A stretch of 64,000 nucleotides of DNA from BACL27 sp964203235 (GTDB lineage Bacteria > Actinomycetota > Acidimicrobiia > Acidimicrobiales > Ilumatobacteraceae): contig CAXNLE010000001.1 in the NCBI GenBank assembly GCA_964203235.1, forward strand, positions 124,001-188,000. Direction: 5' to 3'. This document shows positions 8,504 to 18,141 of the stretch, in pieces; position 1 is the first letter of the stretch, and each line of letters starts with the position of its first letter. A program made the position numbers and the translations under genes. The notes beneath the pieces were generated by a model. The model did not search any database and was not told the origin of the DNA. It saw nothing but the letters and a program-made list of their open reading frames with translations.

Positions 8504-9877
8504 ATGACGAATGCTTCGGAGTTACGAATTTCTAGTAATCCATTTTTGTCGGGCAACTTAGCGCCAGTAGATGTTGAAACTACGGCGTTTGATTTGCGTG
8601 TGACAGGCAAACTGCCAAATGAGTTGACGGGTCGTTACTTGCGCATCGGGCCTAATCCAATAGGTGCAGTGAATCCAGATTCATATCATTGGTTTCTCGG
8701 TTCTGGGATGGTTCACGGCATTCGTATTAACGACGGCAAAGCAGAGTGGTATCGCAATCGTTGGGTGCGTGATCGCAATGTTGCAAAAACTCTTGGTGAG
8801 CAAGCACCGCCATCAGACTGGCCAGCCGATCATGCTCAATTCGCTTCGAATACAAATGTGATTGGTCATGCTGGTGCAACTTGGGCATTGGTTGAAGGTG
8901 GTTCGCCGCCAATTGAGATGAATTACGAACTTGAAACTGTTCGGGTTTCAAATTTTGTGGGCACATTGCCTCAAGCATTTTCTGCTCACCCCAAGCGCGA
9001 TCCGCATACGGGCGAGTTGCATGTGATGGCGTATTGGTGGGGTTGGGGAAATCAAGTTCAATATCTCGTTGTCGGCGTTGACGGTAAAGTTCGCCGTACT
9101 GTTGACATTGCATTGCCTGGTGGCCCGATGATGCACGACTGTGCACTAACTGAAAAATATGTTTTGGTATTCGACTTGCCGTGTTTGTTTAATCTTGAAC
9201 TTGCAATGTCAGGACGATCGTTTCCATATATTTGGAATTCCGATTACAAAGCCAGAGTGGGATTATTGCCGCGCGAAGGTTCTGCTAGCGAGATCAAATG
9301 GGTTGAGATTGATAGTTGCTACATTTTTCATCCATTAAATGCCTATGACGCGCCAGATGGCACTGTTGTTTTAGATGCTGTGCGTCACGAAAAAATGTTT
9401 GATGTCGAACAGCGCGGACCAAATGAAGGGTTACCGACTCTTGATCGCTGGGTTCTTAATCCGCAAACTGGCAAAGCAACTCAGGAACGTCTAGATGACC
9501 GCCCACAAGAGTTTCCGCGGATGAATGAATCACTACTTGGGTTTAAGCACGAATTTGGTTACTTCGCCGGCATATCAGATGTTTTCAGGCAAGCAGATTT
9601 AATCAAGCAAAATCTCGCCAAGCGCACAACGCAAGTGCGTCATGACGGGGCGAATTTTGGTTACGGTGAGCCCGTATTTATCGCGCGAGAAAACTCAAAG
9701 TCAGAAGATGACGGCTATGTGATGGCATTGCGCCACAACATTGAAACTGATCTTTCAGATCTTGTGGTGCTTGACGCGCAAGACTTTGTTGGCGAACCAG
9801 TCGCCGTTGTTTCGTTACCCGCGCGCATACCAAACGGGTTTCACGGCAACTGGGTTGCTGATGCCCAACATGAGTGA
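8504..9877 (+). CDS. Carotenoid cleavage oxygenase (RPE65/CCD family)
   Basis: A 457-residue non-haem iron oxygenase. The N-terminal RYLRIGPNP segment, then HWFLGSGMVHG, and the iron-histidine regions (AHPKRDP, MMHDC, FHPLNAYD and the C-terminal FHGNWV) are in family order. CCD enzymes split a carotenoid or stilbene double bond with oxygen, giving apocarotenoids such as retinal. The frame is open further upstream, but ATG at 8504 is chosen because the longer version would run across the divergent gene and a TAGCAT -10 box lies 8 nt before this ATG. Retinal formation for a rhodopsin is one possibility in aquatic actinobacteria, but no rhodopsin gene is in the window. Confidence 0.87.
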   Translation: MTNASELRISSNPFLSGNLAPVDVETTAFDLRVTGKLPNELTGRYLRIGPNPIGAVNPDSYHWFLGSGMVHGIRINDGKAEWYRNRWVRDRNVAKTLGEQAPPSDWPADHAQFASNTNVIGHAGATWALVEGGSPPIEMNYELETVRVSNFVGTLPQAFSAHPKRDPHTGELHVMAYWWGWGNQVQYLVVGVDGKVRRTVDIALPGGPMMHDCALTEKYVLVFDLPCLFNLELAMSGRSFPYIWNSDYKARVGLLPREGSASEIKWVEIDSCYIFHPLNAYDAPDGTVVLDAVRHEKMFDVEQRGPNEGLPTLDRWVLNPQTGKATQERLDDRPQEFPRMNESLLGFKHEFGYFAGISDVFRQADLIKQNLAKRTTQVRHDGANFGYGEPVFIARENSKSEDDGYVMALRHNIETDLSDLVVLDAQDFVGEPVAVVSLPARIPNGFHGNWVADAQHE

Positions 9878-9935
9878 GTTCCACTACTAATTCGCTCAGG
9901 TAACTGCACTCTGGCGATCGGGCTGTCATTAGACC

Positions 9936-10823
9936 CTAGAGAAAGTTAAGTCGTAAACCTTTATACGGCCATTTCATTGAGACTAATTTTCCCCTGCCAG
10001 AAAGCGTTATATAAGCCGTGTGAAAGTCTGGCCCGCCAAAACAAATGTTGGTTGTGATCGGATCGCCAGTTGCAATGTGTTCAAGAATTTCGCCAGTCTT
10101 AGAGATAACTGTGATACCGCCATTAATTAATGTTGCGACACAAACATTGCCGTCGCCATCAACAGCGAGTGAGTCGAGATATTGCAATCCAGATAAACCT
10201 GCCAAACAACTTGCAGGATCTCGCATTGATTTGCGCACGACTTCGCCTTCACCAGTGATTGCCGCTTTATGCACACGACCAGTAAAAGTCTCAGCCCAAT
10301 ACAAAGTTTCGCCATCAGGTGACAAGCCGATTCCGTTTGGGGCTTGACATGGGAAAATCACTTCGCGAATCATCGAACCGTCAATTTTGGCGTAATAAAT
10401 CGCTGTGAGGTCGTAGATGCGACCATGTCGAATGCCGTGATCGGTGAACCAAAAACCGCCACTTTTGTCGAAGACAATGTCGTTTGGCCCGCGAAGTTGT
10501 TGGCCATCGCAGTGCGTATATAAATCTTTGACTTCGCCAGTGTTCAAGTCAACACGCTGAATTCGCCCACCCATATACAGAGATGGATCAAATGGCCCTG
10601 GATATGTCACGCCGTTATAAGTTGTTTCAGAAAACGAACCACCGTTGTTGCACAAATAAAGTGCACCGTCTGGGCCGAGCGCCAAACCGTTTGGTCCACC
10701 GGCAATTTCGGCAACAGTTTGTTTTGTCAAGTCAGGCATTATCCGGGTTATGCACCGACCCATCATTTCGACAAGCACAACACTGCCATCAGGCAACGCA
10801 ACCGGCCCTTCAGGAAACCTCAA
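9936..10823 (-). CDS. SMP-30/gluconolactonase/LRE family protein
   Basis: A 295-residue six-bladed beta-propeller lactonase. FPEGP at the very start carries the first metal-binding glutamate, GGPNGLALGPDG and RGPNDIVFD follow with the substrate and calcium asparagines, and later blades show QAPNGIGLSPDG and DSLAVDGDGN. These enzymes open sugar or other lactones using a divalent metal. The start is TTG, because a stop codon in the same frame lies two codons upstream; the protein therefore begins almost directly at FPEGP, about ten residues shorter than usual. The end faces the carotenoid oxygenase gene. The lactone substrate is unknown. Confidence 0.82.
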   Translation of the reverse strand: MRFPEGPVALPDGSVVLVEMMGRCITRIMPDLTKQTVAEIAGGPNGLALGPDGALYLCNNGGSFSETTYNGVTYPGPFDPSLYMGGRIQRVDLNTGEVKDLYTHCDGQQLRGPNDIVFDKSGGFWFTDHGIRHGRIYDLTAIYYAKIDGSMIREVIFPCQAPNGIGLSPDGETLYWAETFTGRVHKAAITGEGEVVRKSMRDPASCLAGLSGLQYLDSLAVDGDGNVCVATLINGGITVISKTGEILEHIATGDPITTNICFGGPDFHTAYITLSGRGKLVSMKWPYKGLRLNFL

Positions 10824-10891
10824 ATCTCATTCGCAACTTCAACAAAATCTGTCAATTGTTTTTATCCAGTCTGTTGAACGAATAATACCTA

Positions 10892-11676
10892 TTAAAGAGT
10901 CGGTAAGCGAGGGACTGCTGAGATCAGGTCTTTGGTGAATTGGTGTTGAGGATTAGCGAACACGCCTTGAGTATTACCAGCCTCGACAATTCGGCCTTGT
11001 TGCATCACGACAACGGTTTTGCACAGTCGGGTTATGACACTCAGATCATGAGAAATTAAAACGAGCGTGAGGTTAAGAGACTCAATCAACTCAGACAGTA
11101 GTTGCAAGATTTCTTCGCGAACCAAGACATCGAGTGCACTCACGGGTTCGTCGGCGATCAAGACCGACGGTTGAGCAGCAAGTGCACGCGCAATTGCAAC
11201 GCGTTGGCGCTGCCCGCCTGAAAGTTCGTGCGGGTACCGAGAGCGTATCGAGGCGTCAAGTTCAACTTGTTGTAGTACTTTGTTGGTTCGCGATTGATGG
11301 TCTTGTTGAAAGTTCAAACATTCAAGCGGTTCAAGAATTATTTGCTCTACAGTTCTTCGTGGGTCAAGTGAACTGCGAGGGTCTTGAAAAATAATTTGAA
11401 CTTCGCGGCGAAAGATAGACATGTCTGAGTTTGAAAGTTGTTGGCCTTTGAAATTTATTGACCCGCTCGTGGGTTTGTCGAGATTTAACAAAAGTTTGGC
11501 TAAGGTCGTTTTGCCAGAGCCAGATTCACCGACGACTCCGAGCCGATCGCCGAGTTTCAATTTTCAGATTGAGATCAGCGACCGCGTGTCGAACAGGTCG
11601 GGCACCAGCTATCGCTGAGCGAGGTAATTTGAAATCGCGCCACAGTGACTTGACTTCGAAAAGTGGATCGACTCAT
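10892..11676 (-). pseudogene. Oligopeptide ABC transporter ATPase (DppF/OppF-like), frameshifted
   Basis: The intact part (10892-11560) holds Walker A GESGSGKTT, the Q-loop QDPRSSLDPRR, the signature LSGGQRQRVAIARAL, Walker B VLIADEP and the H-loop LISHDLS, ending in the C-terminal region of peptide transporter ATPases. The expected N-terminus (DPLFEVKSLW and so on) is encoded upstream in another frame. It needs one shift near 11562, in an A-rich stretch just before the Walker A region, and another within about 10 nt of the ATG at 11676. That ATG overlaps the stop of the preceding ATPase as ATGA, so the ancestral gene was translationally coupled. The gene is either newly inactivated or carries sequence errors. 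Confidence 0.8.
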
Positions 11677-12481
11677 GGGGTGCTGCCCTTTGTGAAATAG
11701 CTAAAATTTTTTTCGGTTGCTCGTGCGAGATCTACAAGTTTTTTTGAGTATTCGTGCTGTGGATTATTGAATAACGCAGAGATGTTCGCATGTTCGACTA
11801 ATTCTCCGTTGCGCAGCACAGCAATATCTTCGACCATAGTAGAGACAACTGGTAGAGTCATGCGAAATAAAAATTAGTGATGAGCCTTGTTGTTTAACAA
11901 GATCATTGATCGTCTGTAGAACTTCTTTTTGTACGGTTACATCTAGAGCAGTAGTCGGCTCATCAACTATCAATAATTTCGGGTTACAGGCGATTGCGAT
12001 GGCCAGCCCGATGCGTTGTCGTTGCCCCCCAGATAGTTGATGTGGGTAGGCACGAACTATGTGTTCAGGGTCGGGCAGGCCAACAGCAGGCGCAGAGTTC
12101 AACAGCCCGAGCAATGCCCGCCTTAATTGAAAAATTATTGTGGTTTCGAAGTGGTTGGGCAATTTGTTTGCCTACACGCATAATCGGGTTCAATGCAGTC
12201 AGCGGTTCTTGAAACACCATCGCTAATTGGTTGCCGCGGTATGCAGACATCTGTTGATCGTTTAAAGCCATTAAATCTTCGCCGGCAAGTCGAACGCTGC
12301 CAGTCACAGTCGCGGCTTCGGGTAATAGGCCAATAATTGCCAACGCAATGAGTGTTTTGCCAGAACCAGACTCGCCGATTACGCCGAGGCGCTCGCCGGC
12401 TGACACACTAAACGAGACGTTGTTGACTACAACCTTGTTATTGAAACTAATCGTCAGATTCTCAACTTCTAGAAATTTCAT
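11673..12481 (-). pseudogene. Oligopeptide ABC transporter ATPase (DppD/OppD-like), frameshifted
   Basis: Three pieces in different frames together make a complete ATPase. The first (to about 12110) has Walker A GESGSGKTL and the Q-loop QEPLTALNP. The second has PHQLSGGQRQRIGLA, Walker B LLIVDEPTTALD and FISHD. The third (from about 11858) continues LPVVSTMVEDIAVLRNG through the usual C-terminus. Single-base shifts at about 12110 and 11858 restore one frame. The start overlaps the permease stop (ATGA) and the stop overlaps the next ATPase start. The gene would have powered import of peptides or similar solutes; as read here it cannot give a full-length protein. Confidence 0.8.
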
Positions 12482-13308
12482 GATCTACTTTTTCGCAGAG
12501 TTGGATCAAGTGCTTCACGGAGCCCGTCACCGAGCAAGTTGAAGCCCAACACAGTGATGATGATTGCGAGACCTGGCCACAATGCCACGACTGGATCAAT
12601 CAGTAAATACTGCTGAGATGAGGCAAGCATGCGGCCCCACGAAGGTGCAGGCGGGGTAGTTCCTAATCCTAAATAAGAAAGAGTTGACTCAGCAAGAATT
12701 GCAATTGCTGCAGCACCCGATGCTTGTATAAATAGTGACGCACGTATGTTAGGCAAAATATGTTGTTGCACGATTTTAAGTTTGTTGCTATTGCAGGCTT
12801 TGGCGGCGAGTACAAAATCAGAATTGAGCACTACGGCAACTTCGCGCCGGGTTACTTGTGCAACTGCCGCCGATGTGGCGATAGAAATCGCAATAACTGC
12901 AGTAAAAGTTGACGGTCCACGAATTGCAGCAAGCACAATCGCAAAAAGCACCGCCGGTAGCGCCAAGACAATATCAATTGAGTAAATAGCGGTGCGATTA
13001 AACCATCGTGGCGAAAGTGCAGCACCGATGCCAGTCGTGACGCCTAATGACATCGTGATTATCACAACGAGAAATGCGGTGATCAAAGTCGTTCGAGAGC
13101 CAGCCAAGAGATTGCTCAATACATCACGGCCGAGTACATCTGTGCCCAACAAGTGCGACCACGATGGTTTAGCCAGTGATATGTCAGGGTTGATTTCGAG
13201 TGGGTCATACGGTGTCCAAAAAACTGAAAGTAGCGCCATCGTCGAACTGAAAGCGACCATGCAAATGCCGAACAATAAATTTTGATTGCTGGCTTTGCGT
13301 TTGTTCAT
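12478..13308 (-). CDS. Dipeptide/oligopeptide ABC permease (DppC-like)
   Basis: A 276-residue inner-membrane permease. An N-terminal TM segment (about residues 10-30) is followed by the typical periplasmic segment with HLLGTDVLGRDVLSNLLAGSR, which marks DppC/OppC proteins, and then five TM helices. The cytoplasmic EAA loop appears around VLAAKACNSNKLKIVQQHILPN. It overlaps the DppB-like gene by 4 nt upstream (ATGA) and the ATPase gene by 4 nt downstream. The reading frame is intact although both ATPases of the system are broken as read. Confidence 0.87.
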   Translation of the reverse strand: MNKRKASNQNLLFGICMVAFSSTMALLSVFWTPYDPLEINPDISLAKPSWSHLLGTDVLGRDVLSNLLAGSRTTLITAFLVVIITMSLGVTTGIGAALSPRWFNRTAIYSIDIVLALPAVLFAIVLAAIRGPSTFTAVIAISIATSAAVAQVTRREVAVVLNSDFVLAAKACNSNKLKIVQQHILPNIRASLFIQASGAAAIAILAESTLSYLGLGTTPPAPSWGRMLASSQQYLLIDPVVALWPGLAIIITVLGFNLLGDGLREALDPTLRKSRS

Positions 13309-14315
13309 TGGTTCACTCGAGATTTTGGATTCAGCAAGCCGAGTATTGCATCGATCAAAAAACTCACTAAGAAAACTGCTGCAGTTGTGGTGGCAACAGT
13401 GCCTTGTACTTTGGTGTAGTCGCGGATGCTGACATCTTGTAGCAACATTTGTCCAATGCCTGGTAATGCAAAGACATGTTCGACGATTATCGCACCAACA
13501 ATTAATGTGGCGATCTGCATGCCGAGTACCGAGACAACTGGGACAAGTGAATTGCGTACACCGTGAATGCGCAGTGCTTGACTGCGCGTGAGACCAGTAG
13601 CGCGAGCAGTGCGAAAATAGTCTTGCTGAATAACATCGATCGTTGCCGAGCGCGCGAAGCGCATTAACATCGCGCCTTGGCCGAGTGCCAAAGTTGTTGC
13701 AGGTAGCACTAAGGATTCAAGACAGCTAGACCAAGAACTCCATCCAGCATCAGGAAACCCACCTGATGGAAATATCTGAAACTTGACTGAAAAAATCGTT
13801 ACTAAAATTACGCCAACCCAAAATGTCGGGATTGCGATGCCGAGTTGACTGACTGCCGAGATAGTGATGCCCCTGCGCCGACGAAAATTGAGTGCAGAAT
13901 ACATGCCGAGTGGAATTGCAAAAATCAGCGCCAGCGCCGATGCCAAACCAATCAGTGGCAGAGTCACTGTTGCTTTGTTGGCAATTTCTTGTGTGATATT
14001 TGCGCCAGTCAACATTGAAACACCGAGATCGCCCTGCAACGCATGACCTAGCCATTTCAAGAATTGCAGTATCAATGGGTCATCTAATCCGAACTCTGTT
14101 CGAGTTTGTGTGAGCGCTTCAGGAGACGCGTCTATGCCGAGTTTTGCTTGTGCTAGATCTCCAGGGAGTATTCGTAACAGTAAAAAAACCAACGCACTTG
14201 CAGTTACGAGAGACCCAACGAATAAGGTAATTCGCCGAACAATATACAAAACTAAATTTTGCAGCGAATTATTCTTTCGCGATTGCCGCAACTGAGTATG
14301 CATCTCCAACATCAT
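13305..14315 (-). CDS. Dipeptide/oligopeptide ABC permease (DppB-like)
   Basis: Up to 336 residues. The first TM helix is followed by LLRILPGDLAQAKLG and FGLDDPLILQFLKWL, the signature N-terminal half of DppB/OppB. The EAA loop appears in YFRTARATGLTRSQALRIHGVRN, followed by the last helices. Two adjacent ATGs (14315) or one four codons later (14303) could start it. All overlap the end of the substrate-binding protein gene by 35-47 nt, so translation is probably coupled. The frame is intact. Confidence 0.86.
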   Translation of the reverse strand: MMLEMHTQLRQSRKNNSLQNLVLYIVRRITLFVGSLVTASALVFLLLRILPGDLAQAKLGIDASPEALTQTRTEFGLDDPLILQFLKWLGHALQGDLGVSMLTGANITQEIANKATVTLPLIGLASALALIFAIPLGMYSALNFRRRRGITISAVSQLGIAIPTFWVGVILVTIFSVKFQIFPSGGFPDAGWSSWSSCLESLVLPATTLALGQGAMLMRFARSATIDVIQQDYFRTARATGLTRSQALRIHGVRNSLVPVVSVLGMQIATLIVGAIIVEHVFALPGIGQMLLQDVSIRDYTKVQGTVATTTAAVFLVSFLIDAILGLLNPKSRVNQ

Positions 14316-15803
14316 TTTGTGGAAAACCAGTTATGGATTTCTTCACAACTTGTAAGTTAGGTATTAGCCATAGCCAGTCACTGACAGACTCATTTGAGAG
14401 TAATCTTGCAGCTTTTTTGAGTGACTCTGCTTGACCGACTGGGGTGCGTGCCGAACCTGCTTTTTTGATTAGCGATTGATATTCGGCACTGTTATATCTG
14501 AAGTAATAGTTGGGGTTCGCATAGATCGACATATCGCTTCGCTCAACGTGGGCGACAATTGTCATGTCATAGTTGGCTTTTGTAAATATTCGATCAAGCC
14601 ACTCACCCCAGGCAACTGGCTTGATCGTGACATTGATACCAATTTTCTTAAGTGATGCGACGATGAACTCTTGTGAAGCCTCAGCGTATGGCGCAGGCGG
14701 AATATCAAGAGTGATTGAAAAACCATTTGGATAACCGGCCTGCTTCAACAAATTTTTCGCAGCTTGAACATCGTATGGAAACGTATCTGAGAGGTCTTCG
14801 TACCATGCGTCGGTCGGCGGAACAAAACTTCCAATTTCGAGTCCGTATCCTGCCCATGCAGTTTTGATTAGCGCTTTTTTGTTGAGTGCCTGGCGAATTG
14901 CTTGGCGAACTTTAATGTTGTTTAGAGGCGCTTTTGAATTATTCATACCGAGAGTCACTTCGCCATTTGTTGTGCCGCTGCTAATTTTTAGATCTTTGCG
15001 ACCTTTGAATACAGACAACAATTCTGGTTTTTGTACCGTCGACATGATGTCAATTTGCCCCGACAAGATTGCGTTACTTAACGCCGTGGCATCAAGAATG
15101 TAACGAAAGATAACTGTCTTCGCGAGTGCTTTTGTCGCACGATAAGAGTCATTGCGTTCAAGTGTGATGCTGTTGCCACGGTTCCAGTTGCCAAATTTGA
15201 ATGGCCCTGTTCCATTTGCTTTGGTGGCAAAGTCTGTCGTGCCGGTTTTAAAAATCACTCCACCACGCTGAGTTAGATTAAACAAAAAGTCGTTGTCGCG
15301 GTCTTTGAGTTCGATAACGACTGTGCTCGCATTTGGCGCAGTGATTGACGCGATTGTCGAGAACTGTTGTTTTTGTGTTGGCAATACTGCAGTTGACTTA
15401 GGGTCGAGAACTCGGTTGAAACTCCAGACCACGTCGGCCGAAGTCAAATTTGCACCGTCATGAAACTTTGTCTTTGCAAGTTTGAATGTGTAAACGAGAC
15501 CATTTGTTGACACCGTGTACGACTCAGCGATTGACGGAACGATCTTGCCGCTATTTTCTACTTTAAGTAAGCCTTCGTAGACGTTATTCAAGAGCACTTG
15601 AGGTATCGCTTGACCGGCGACGCCTGTTATGTCGAGGCTGACTGGCTCGAGTGTGAAACCAATTGTGACTGTCGCATTTGTCTTGGCGCCAGCTTTCGAA
15701 GAACTAGCTGTCTAGCAGAGCTCACTGAGGCTGTGCTACTAGCAGAAGCGACGCACAAATCAGAGAAATTTTGCGATGTTCGCTTTAGGTCAAATTTTGT
15801 CAT
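14269..15803 (-). pseudogene. Family 5 extracellular solute-binding protein (DppA-like), N-terminus frameshifted
   Basis: A long intact part (14269-15597) gives NNVYEGLLKVE, then the family 5 core (YTFKLAKTKFHDGANLTSADVVWSFNR, NGTGPFKFG) to the end, so this is the receptor of the peptide-type importer that follows. The expected preceding residues (ATVTIGFTLEPVSLD) continue upstream in the same frame to about 15715, where an in-frame stop appears. A hydrophobic signal-like stretch (LICASLLLVA) occurs near 15760 in a second frame, and an ATG with a basic start (MTKFDLKR) at 15803 in a third. At least two indels lie within about 100 nt of the signal-peptide region. As read, no complete secreted receptor could be made. 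Confidence 0.75.
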
Positions 15804-15832
15804 AAGACCTTTAAATCTATATTGCTTGTGAC

Positions 15833-17699
15833 TTAATCGGCCCTCACCGGTTCAATACTTTCACCAGCACGCACTTGAGATGCGTAAATCGAGTTGGATG
15901 CCATCAACTGTTCGTGCGTGCCCTGCTCGGCGATTTTGCCGTTATTGAGCACAACAATGCGATCGGCATCACGAATCGTTGAAAGCCTGTGGGCGATGAC
16001 TATTGCAGTGCGGTTTTTCATCGCTTCTGTCAGCGCCATCTGCACAAGTATTTCGCCCTCGTTGTCGAGGTGACTAGTTGCCTCATCGAGGATCATCACG
16101 GCTGGATTTTTTAGTAATAATCGAGCAATCGCCAGACGTTGTTTCTCGCCCCCTGAAAGTCGATACCCGCGTTCGCCGACAATTGTGTCGTAGCCGTCTG
16201 GCAGCGCCGAAATAACTTCATGAATTTTCGCAGCCTTACATGCGTCAACAATTTGTTCGTGTGTCGCATTTGGTTGCGCATAAAGTAAATTTGACTTTTA
16301 CTGATTCATGAAACATATGCGAGTCTTGCGAGACAACGCCAACTGCAGTGCGCAGCGAAATACCAGTCAGATCACGAACGTCGTGACCATCAATTCGCAC
16401 TGCACCACTAGTGACGTCATACAAACGGGCGAGCAGCGTTGCCAAGGTTGTTTTTCCGGTGCCACTCGCACCGACAAGGGCAATTGTCTCGCCAGCAGCG
16501 ATGCTCAGTGAAATATCATTCAGTACATCAACGTCTGGGTCTGCACCGTGCATCACACCAGAAAGCTCTAGCGACGCGATTGAAAAACTTGCAGCAGGTG
16601 GATATCTAAATGAAACATGATCAAACTCGACGGTGCCGCGCGCATTTGTTAATTCAATTGCGCCAACCCGATCGGTGATTGATACTGGTGCATCAAGTAC
16701 TTCAAACACTCGTTCAAAACTCACGAGTGCAGTCAAAATTTCAAGGCGAGCATTTGTTAAACCCGTTAGTGGCTGATAAATGCGTTGCACAAATGCCGCC
16801 ATCGCCACAAGTGTGCCGATCGTAATGCCACCCGAAACGACCATGAATGCGCCCACTCCATAAATTGCAACTGCGCCAAGCGCACCAACTAGACCGAGCG
16901 CAACAAAAAATACTCGTCCGTACATCGCAGTTGTAATTCCAATGTCGCGAACACGAGCGGCACGTGAACCAAATGCTCCGACTTCTTCGCGGTGCCGACC
17001 AAACAATTTAACGAGCAACGCACCAGAGACGTTGAATCGCTCTGTCATCTGTGTGTTCATGCCCGCATTCAATCCCATTTGTTCGCGCGAAATTTCTTGT
17101 AGGCGAGCACCCACACGTTTCGCCGGGACGATAAACACTGGCAAGACAATGAGCGAAAGCAACGTAAGTCGCCATTCAAGGGCGAGCATTGCGCCGAGAG
17201 TTGTCGCAAGTATTACGACATTAGAAACAACACTGCCAAGTGTGCCAGTTACTGCTGATTGTGCGCCGATCACATCATTATTTAGTCGGCTAATTAAGGC
17301 GCCGGTCTGGGTGCGTGTAAAAAACGCGATTGGCATGTTTTGTACTTTGTCGAAGAGCGCGACACGCAGGTCGTAAATAATGCCTTCACCAATTCGCGCT
17401 GAATACCATCGCTGTACGATTTGCAACACTGCGTCGCCGAGTGCAACAACGACGAGCACAACCGTAAGTGTGATGATTCTGCGCTTGTCTCCATCTGGGA
17501 TTGCATGATCGACAATCATTCGAAACATAAATGGAGGAATAAGTGCAATCACTGCAGTCACAAGAATTGTGATTAAGAAACCAGAAATAGATCTGCGATA
17601 TGGGTGCGCAAATTGCCAAACTCTGCGCAATGCAGTTTTGCCAATTTTTGCACCAGTCACGGCGGATTTATCGCGCGGTATTAAATGATGCGGAAGCAC
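15833..17699 (-). pseudogene. ABC exporter (fused membrane and ATPase domains), one frameshift
   Basis: A heterodimer-type or homodimer-type ABC exporter of about 620 residues if one shift is repaired. From the GTG at 17699 come six TM helices (about residues 30-310), a linker, then Walker A GASGTGKTT and VVSQDSHMFHES. At about 16290 the frame slips in an AAA run. With one A fewer it continues through the signature LSGGEKQRLAIARLL, Walker B VMILDEATSHLD and the H-loop IVIAHRLS to the stop at 15833. The homopolymer location makes an assembly error as likely as a true mutation. The exported substrate (drug, lipid or peptide) is unknown. It sits just upstream of the peptide importer on the same strand. 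Confidence 0.82.
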
Positions 17700-17715
17700 G
17701 CAGTAAGGCTAAGGC

Positions 17716-18093
17716 TTAGGCGTGAGTTTTTTTGTGCATCTTGCCATCAGGCATAGTCGCACCTGATAAATCAGCACCGGTCATATTTGCTCCAGTGATG
17801 TCGGCGCCAGATAAATTCGCACCAGACATATGTGCATTAGTTAAGTTCGCTTGGTGTAAGTGAGCCTTAGATAAATTTGCGCCAGTAAGTTTGGCCTTTG
17901 AAAGTTTTGCCTTGGCTAAATTGGCGTTCGAGAGATTGGCGTTAGTCAAATTAGCCTGCGTCAGATTCGTTTTGCGTAAGTTTGCGTGCATTAAATCTGC
18001 GCCACTCAAATCGGCGTTAGATAAATCTGCGCCGCTCAGATCGGCATTTGGCAAATGAGCACCAGGTCCGATTTCAAGCCCGTTTACCTGCAT
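17716..18093 (-). CDS. Pentapeptide-repeat protein made almost wholly of repeats
   Basis: A 125-residue protein in which residues from about 15 to 115 are an unbroken run of some 20 pentapeptides of the form A(N/D)LSx, A(N/K)L and A(H/D)x. They predict a regular right-handed quadrilateral beta-helix about five turns long. Aspartate-rich units lie at both ends and Lys/His-rich units in the middle. The C-terminal tail is basic (KMHKKTHA). MfpA/Qnr-type repeat proteins mimic DNA and bind gyrase, but those are dimers with a C-terminal helix not seen here, so that role is not claimed. There is no signal peptide. It lies between NDH-2 and the ABC exporter genes, 16 nt before the exporter start. Confidence 0.82.
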   Translation of the reverse strand: MQVNGLEIGPGAHLPNADLSGADLSNADLSGADLMHANLRKTNLTQANLTNANLSNANLAKAKLSKAKLTGANLSKAHLHQANLTNAHMSGANLSGADITGANMTGADLSGATMPDGKMHKKTHA

Positions 18094-18141
18094 AGCGACA
18101 ACATACTGCCAAGCCGTATGCGAGTGTTAATGCAAGATCAA

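Noticed and set aside
17716..18093. Qnr/MfpA-type gyrase protection protein
   Set aside because: The repeats fit, but the C-terminal dimer helix of that group is absent, so the resistance role is not supported.
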